The notes below the pieces were generated by a model, which had not been told where the DNA came from, ran no database searches, and worked only from the letters and a program-made list of their open reading frames with translations. Positions 61,505-64,000 of a stretch of DNA of 64,000 nucleotides are shown here, piece by piece (positions within the stretch are counted from its first letter, which is position 1; every line of letters begins with the position of its first letter). The DNA is from Botryotinia globosa (Eukaryota > Ascomycota > Leotiomycetes > Helotiales > Sclerotiniaceae): positions 186,001-250,000 of the forward strand of contig RCSZ01000012.1 in NCBI GenBank assembly GCA_014898425.1, written 5' to 3'. Both the position numbers and the translations under genes were made by a program.

Positions 61505-63982
61505 ATGAAGTGGGCGATTGTCTCAAGTTTAGTGCTCAGCTTGGCTCTTCCTGCCATTTTTTCTCCTGTTCCTGTTGATAATGTACCACACAAGATATAT
61601 GACGGGGGAGATGACTACTCAAAGTCTCAAGTACGAGGCGCCAATGTAGAAATTGTCTCTTCCCTAGAGGAAAGACGGTCGGCATTAGATCTTGGATTTT
61701 TTCCCCTAGCCATTCATCTACCACCCAATTCTGTTATGTTCCAGGTGTAAGTTATTGCTATGAAGTCTCAATATACAAGCTCCTGCTGATATCAAGTTTC
61801 TCAGTGCAGTAAAAGCCACACCTGGCGAGGGAGGAAAAGTAACAGGACTCATCAAGGCGACTTGTGTGGAATGTTTCACTACCGGCAATGCAATCATTAC
61901 AACCTCCGGAGTGGAAACGGACGATTCCATCTTAGGAGACATTCTACATTTTCTGACAAACCCCACGGAAATCGTTGTCGACGCACTTGATTTGAACCTA
62001 AGACTTGGGTTCCAAGGAGTCACTGGACATTTCGAGATAGATATTGCCTTCGCTGTAGCAGGAACTTACACCGTTCCTATATTCACATCAGAAAGTCTTC
62101 TTGGTATACAGGTAAGTATAACCACATATTTATGCTCACACCTTGCTTGTTGACATATTAATGTGGTTCAGCTTAATGACAAAGACTCGATTGGATTGAT
62201 ATTTGAGATTGAATTAGTGTTTACAGTCACTGCACCGGTGGACGTTATTATTGGGTTTGAAGTAGAATTCCCAGATAATATTTTCATCATCCTAAATCCA
62301 CTCGGTGGAGAGCTTGTGGAGGAGAACCTGTATGTAACACCAATTCCATCAAAGCTCCATGAATACCTTTCTCGTCAAAACTAACAGAACACAGCAAAGG
62401 AATTAAAGCGAAATCCATACCGGCAGAATTCAAGTCCGGAGCTGGATGCTTCAGTGTAGCTCTCAGATTCAAATTGAAGGCAGGTACCTCAGTGGAAGTC
62501 TTCAATTTCGGGTTCAAATTCGAGGCAGGCGCATACATTGACGCTCCTCTATATAAGGCTTGCATTACTTATCAGCCAGACCAACCGTGCACCCTTAATT
62601 TTACCGAGAATTTCATAATCGACGTTGCTGTCTATGCTGAAGTAGCCAAGGCAATTGACTTTTTGACATGGGCAGCTGGGCCTATTGTGGTGTCAACTCT
62701 GTACGTTGCACCGTTACCTTCAACGTGCTTTATCAGTGCTACCTCAACAACTCAGAACGGTCTTGCATCTTCGACAACAAGCAGTCCTATTACTCCAGCA
62801 CCAGAACTTGAGACAACTTTGAGTGAGAGTACATACAAGATTCCTTCCACGACTATCCCGGCATCCTTGACAAATCCTGCAATCTCTTACTTCTCTGCTG
62901 AAGAGTCGGGAAGCAGAACAAAACCATACTCGACAAATTCGAGCAATTCTGCAATTACAAGGGGGAGTTTATATGGTTCCGATGTCTCGGCCGAAGCGAC
63001 AGGTATACCCAGCGGAGCAAGCCCAGAAACTTCAATGGCAATTCCTGCAAATTCAACCAGTGGCTCCATCTCGCATACCCGCCCCGTTCAAACATATGGT
63101 GATAAGACCGAATCATCTCCTATCGCTGCGATCAAGATACCTAGCTCCTCCGATTCTACTATCACAGGTGGGGCGCCATTCCCGAGGGCTACTACCGACC
63201 ATACCATCATTGTGCCCATTGAGAGCAAGGAGCATGATGATTCCACATCTATTTCAAATGATCTTCCAACAATCATTGTTAATTCTACAAGTACTTACAC
63301 CATCTACAGCTGTGCAAAGGAAGCCATCTGGTGTCCATCGACCCTGCTCTTTCCACTGGTTCTGACAAAGATCATCGCCGAATCCACAGCCACCGGCTCC
63401 TCATTCAGCTCCCCAATAAATACCTCTACCATTTGTACCATTTCAGATCAACCATCTCCTACCTCTATCTCTCTCCTTCCTCCCGCTCCACTCCCCACCT
63501 CTGAATCCCCCCAGACCATCAATTCGCATTTTGCCCTCGGCACTGATACCCCACACATCAGCATCACCGACGATGCAACGTTCGTCCCTTACCCCACTCC
63601 CATCGTCGAACGAATCGAAAGCACCATCATCTATTCAACAATCGGTATCTCCATCGCCGCGTATTCGCCCACCGTCCCCCAAGTCATCAGTGGGAGCACC
63701 TGGTACGTACCCGGACAAAGCCTCTGGAATTCCTCAGGACCTACCACCTCAACTGTTGCAGCTGGAGGATCCGGAGAACCAGAAGGGTACCTTGGCGTAG
63801 CTAATAACAATCTTTCCAGACGAATCGGAACTTGTACGATTGGGGCAGGCCTGAGTCGCATTAGAATGAGAGGTCCAAGTCCAAGAAAGATAACAGGGAC
63901 AGCTTCGGCAACGGGTAGAAGATGGGCCACTAGTAGTACTAAGACGACTGTGTCAAGTATTAGCAGAGGTAGTAGTGGATAG
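61505..63982 (+). CDS. Secreted beta-rich protein with Ser/Thr-rich tail, unknown function
   Basis: Predicted extracellular protein of 764 residues. Exons are 61505-61746, 61805-62111, 62172-62329 and 62395-63982. All donors are consensus (GTAAGT, GTAAGT, GTATGT), one branch site is CTAAC, and the frame closes at every joint. The signal peptide is about residues 1-20 (MKWAIVSSLVLSLALPAIFS). The next roughly 240 residues alternate hydrophobic strands, such as GHFEIDIAFAVAGTYTV and IGLIFEIELVFTVTAPVDVI, and contain paired cysteines. They resemble large fungal secreted families annotated only as DUFs. A long Ser/Thr-rich region follows. The end is basic (RRIGTCTIGAGLSRIRMRG) with no GPI-type hydrophobic tail, so a missed 3' intron is possible. 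Confidence 0.72.
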
Positions 63983-64000
63983 GTAGAAAACATGATATAT

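Overview
The window is nuclear DNA of a filamentous ascomycete (Pezizomycotina). The signs are short GT-AG introns of 53 to 198 bp with TACTAAC or CTGAC branch points, a VIB-1/XprG-type Ndt80 transcription factor, a DFG5/DCW1-type GPI mannanase, and long AT-rich tracts of transposon remains that look mutated by repeat-induced point mutation (RIP). The gene content would fit a leotiomycete, but that placement is an inference.

Layout. 1-12.9 kb has ordinary base composition, no convincing gene and many microsatellites. 12.9-15.6 kb is the probable promoter and leader of the vib-1-like gene (15632-18957, +, four coding exons). A Plr1-type aldo/keto reductase (20973-22044, -, two exons) converges on it. 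22.5-44.3 kb is an AT-rich transposon graveyard with almost no open reading frame of 60 codons. 44.3-48 kb is intergenic with small MITE-like inserts. 48.1-51.7 kb holds a small secreted protein, a GC-rich 109-codon ORF and a choline-transporter-like membrane protein with an apparent one-base frameshift. 51.8-55.1 kb is a second, smaller AT-rich island ending in a TA-flanked MITE. 55.9-63.98 kb is gene-dense: a GH76 mannanase (-), a RAD51 paralog (+) and a 764-residue secreted protein (+).

The AT-rich island can be partly dissected. A Ty3/Gypsy-type element (30486-43644, flanked by ACATC duplications, 150-bp LTRs) is split by a second copy of itself in opposite orientation (32606-39156, flanked by CTCTT/TTCTT). 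Four copies of a long-inverted-repeat element start with AGTCGACCACC and carry an iterated TTTCGGGCCACC motif. Two clear miniature LTR elements and one degenerate copy have 130-142-bp LTRs; one sits inside an inverted-repeat element with a perfect ATTTT duplication. Two Harbinger-like MITEs have TTA duplications. Differences between related copies are largely C-to-T/G-to-A, as RIP would produce.

The genes do not form an obvious pathway or cluster. VIB-1/XprG regulators control secreted hydrolases and cell death in other fungi, so the secreted proteins here could be targets, but nothing in the sequence shows it. Exon boundaries were set by hand from reading frame and splice consensus.
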